NCBI GenBank assembly: GCA_963820495.1
Contig: CAWGAF010000001.1
Span: 930,001-994,000 of the forward strand
DNA length: 64,000 bases
Reading direction: 5' to 3'
From: JBBIPA01 sp963820495
GTDB lineage: Bacteria; Chloroflexota; Dehalococcoidia; GIF9; UBA5629
This document shows positions 62,744-64,000 of the stretch, in pieces; within the stretch, counting starts at the first letter, position 1, and each line of letters starts with the position of its first letter. Both the position numbers and the translations under genes were made by a program. The notes beneath the pieces were generated by a model. It made no database searches. It was not told the origin of the DNA and was given only the letters and a program-made list of their open reading frames with translations.

Positions 62744-62922
62744 GTAATGCCTCCTCTAAGTATAATCGGTGGACCATGTGTAGTCAGCAGAATTGTTACA
62801 AATGGCAATGGATATGTTAGGCAATTTAATTATCCTTGTCAATATCACGCACATAATATTGATATAGCTATTTTGCATATCTCTACAAAAGCATTAGCAA
62901 AATACTGAGCTTTCCATCAGAC

Positions 62923-63210
62923 TTATTGCCTTATCTCGAAATTAACGAACTCTCCAGTGAAGTCTGACCATTCGACATCAATATTTTCTACCAGTGACTC
63001 AGGCGGCCCCCCATCAAGCTGTCTCAGCAGTTCTTCCAGCTTATCTTTTTCGCCCTCGGCAACCACGCGTACTGCATGCGTCTGAATAGGAAGGTTGTGC
63101 ACAAAACCACGCAAGCCAAGGGATTTAGCCAACCTTGAGGTAAATGCCCGGTAGAAGACCCCCTGAACGTGACCAGTGACCGTAACTGACATGTGTGCTA
63201 ATTCTGACAT
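62923..63210 (-). CDS. acyP: Acylphosphatase
   Basis: The 95-residue protein is a complete acylphosphatase: VTVTGHVQGVFYRAFTSRLA with the catalytic Arg in FYR, GLRGFVHNLPIQTHAVRVVA with the catalytic Asn, and GGPPESLVENIDV. It hydrolyses acyl phosphates. Confidence 0.95.
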   Translation of the reverse strand: MSELAHMSVTVTGHVQGVFYRAFTSRLAKSLGLRGFVHNLPIQTHAVRVVAEGEKDKLEELLRQLDGGPPESLVENIDVEWSDFTGEFVNFEIRQ

Positions 63211-63267
63211 CTCTGTGTTATAACCTCGCTTCCATATTTTGCTAAATAAGCCTCTCTCTAAGGTATT

Positions 63268-64000
63268 TTAAAATATTCTTAAGATCGCAGGATGCTTTTT
63301 GTCCAGCCGAGTTAATCCAGCCTTGTGAGCCAATTCCATTGCCTCAGTAAACTCTCGCGTTGACAACGACCGAGAAATCTCCTGATGCTCATGAGCTTGA
63401 TAGCAGGGGCGATACTGGTCCATAATATTTACATAGCTATTGCGGGATAGTTTTTCAGCGATGAAGTTAACCGTCTCTTCCGTACCAGCTAGTCGCTGTG
63501 GCAAGACCAGATGACGGATGAGTAGACCACGAACAGCCACGCCATCTTCATTAATTTGCAGGTCGCCCACCTGGCGGTGCATTTCCCTGACTGCAGCCCG
63601 GTTTATATCTGGATAATTTTCTATGCCTGACAGCTCCAGGCCAATCTCAACATCAGAATATTTCATATCAGGCATGTAGATATCGACAATGCCATCGAGT
63701 ATCTTCAGAGTTTCTAATGAGTCGTAGCCACCAGTGTTATAGACCAGCGGCAATCTTAAACCGAGGCCTTCTGCCACCTCCAGGGCTTCCAAAATCTGCG
63801 GCACCACGTGAGTTGGGGAGACCAAGTTGATATTATGGCAGCCTTTATCCTGGAGGAACAGCATTGTCTTCGCCAACTCTTCTTTGCTCACCTCCATCCC
63901 TTCTCCAAGCTGGCTGATAGAGTAATTCTGGCAATAAATGCATTTCAGATTGCAATTGGTAAAGAATATGGTGCCTGAACCATGCCTTCCCACCAGCGGT
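63268..64000 (-). CDS. Radical SAM protein, PflA/AmmeMemoRadiSam-like (partial)
   Basis: The frame stays open to the right edge, so the N-terminus is missing. The visible part begins PLVGRHGSGTIFFTNCNLKC and has the radical SAM cluster CNLKCIYCQNY. Then come NLVSPTHVVPQILEALEVAE, YNTGGYDSLETLKILDGIVD and YMPDMKYSD. It fits pyruvate-formate-lyase-activase-like proteins of the AmmeMemoRadiSam/YgiQ-like group. The reaction is unknown. Confidence 0.88.
   Translation of the reverse strand, partial: PLVGRHGSGTIFFTNCNLKCIYCQNYSISQLGEGMEVSKEELAKTMLFLQDKGCHNINLVSPTHVVPQILEALEVAEGLGLRLPLVYNTGGYDSLETLKILDGIVDIYMPDMKYSDVEIGLELSGIENYPDINRAAVREMHRQVGDLQINEDGVAVRGLLIRHLVLPQRLAGTEETVNFIAEKLSRNSYVNIMDQYRPCYQAHEHQEISRSLSTREFTEAMELAHKAGLTRLDKKHPAILRIF

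Overview
The window looks like a chromosomal segment of an anaerobic, sediment-type bacterium. The style of the gene set fits Chloroflexota, class Dehalococcoidia: two branched-chain amino acid type (Liv) ABC transporters with lipoprotein binding proteins, two UbiD-type decarboxylases with UbiX, a pyrogallol-hydroxytransferase-like molybdoenzyme without an Fe-S cysteine motif, and no outer-membrane components. This assignment is an inference from gene content; there is no rRNA or marker gene to settle it. Base composition is moderate (mid-40s % GC by eye) and drops in the accessory genes.

Layout. (1) 1-13.0 kb is a leftward envelope cluster: two small secreted Pro-rich proteins, an IPT/TIG-repeat surface protein, a MacAB-like tripartite exporter (permease, ATPase, adaptor), a large beta-propeller surface protein and a small membrane peptide. 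It comes with two small winged-helix proteins and a rightward NarL-type two-component system. A ~110-bp repeat and a short dyad recur in front of these genes and probably tie them into one regulon. (2) 13.5-14.85 kb holds a lone TIR-like effector gene and a four-tRNA operon (Val, Leu, Arg, Val) read leftward. (3) 15.0-19.0 kb is an operon in which the two halves of D-glutamate cyclase (DUF1445 and DUF4392) precede PxpB, PxpA and PxpC, a predicted route from D-glutamate through 5-oxoproline to glutamate. (4) 19.0-23.9 kb carries a class-III aminotransferase and the AthL-like molybdoenzyme, bracketed by two inverted, decayed IS3-type transposase remnants. (5) 24.0-30.5 kb is Liv cluster 1 with a PreA-like flavoprotein inserted between permease and ATPase genes. 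(6) 30.7-39.2 kb holds a UbiD/LpdD-like/UbiX module, two MFS transporters, an ABC-2 exporter and a PLP decarboxylase. (7) 39.4-45.8 kb is an accessory island that starts near a tRNA/tmRNA 3'-end-like fragment. It encodes a compact five-gene putative defence operon: a tandem-repeat protein, an ATPase-like protein without Walker A, a BrxD-like ATPase, an unknown protein and a SNF2 helicase fused to an Mrr-type nuclease. A zinc-ribbon protein, a HigBA pair and small duplicated stress-type genes follow. (8) 48.6-58.8 kb has a nitrilase-family amidase, a second UbiD, a dihydropyrimidinase-like amidohydrolase, Liv cluster 2 and an AAA ATPase. (9) 59-64 kb is housekeeping: transketolase, LOG-family protein, MBL-fold hydrolase, acylphosphatase and a radical-SAM protein cut by the right edge.

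How it fits together: the metabolic genes suggest import of small amide- or acid-type compounds by the two Liv systems, ring reduction or hydrolysis (PreA-like, amidohydrolase and amidase homologues) and non-oxidative decarboxylation by prFMN enzymes. The best candidate for an undescribed system is the five-gene helicase-nuclease/ATPase operon at 39.8-45.8 kb. The most clearly interpretable unusual pathway is the split D-glutamate cyclase plus PxpBAC operon.
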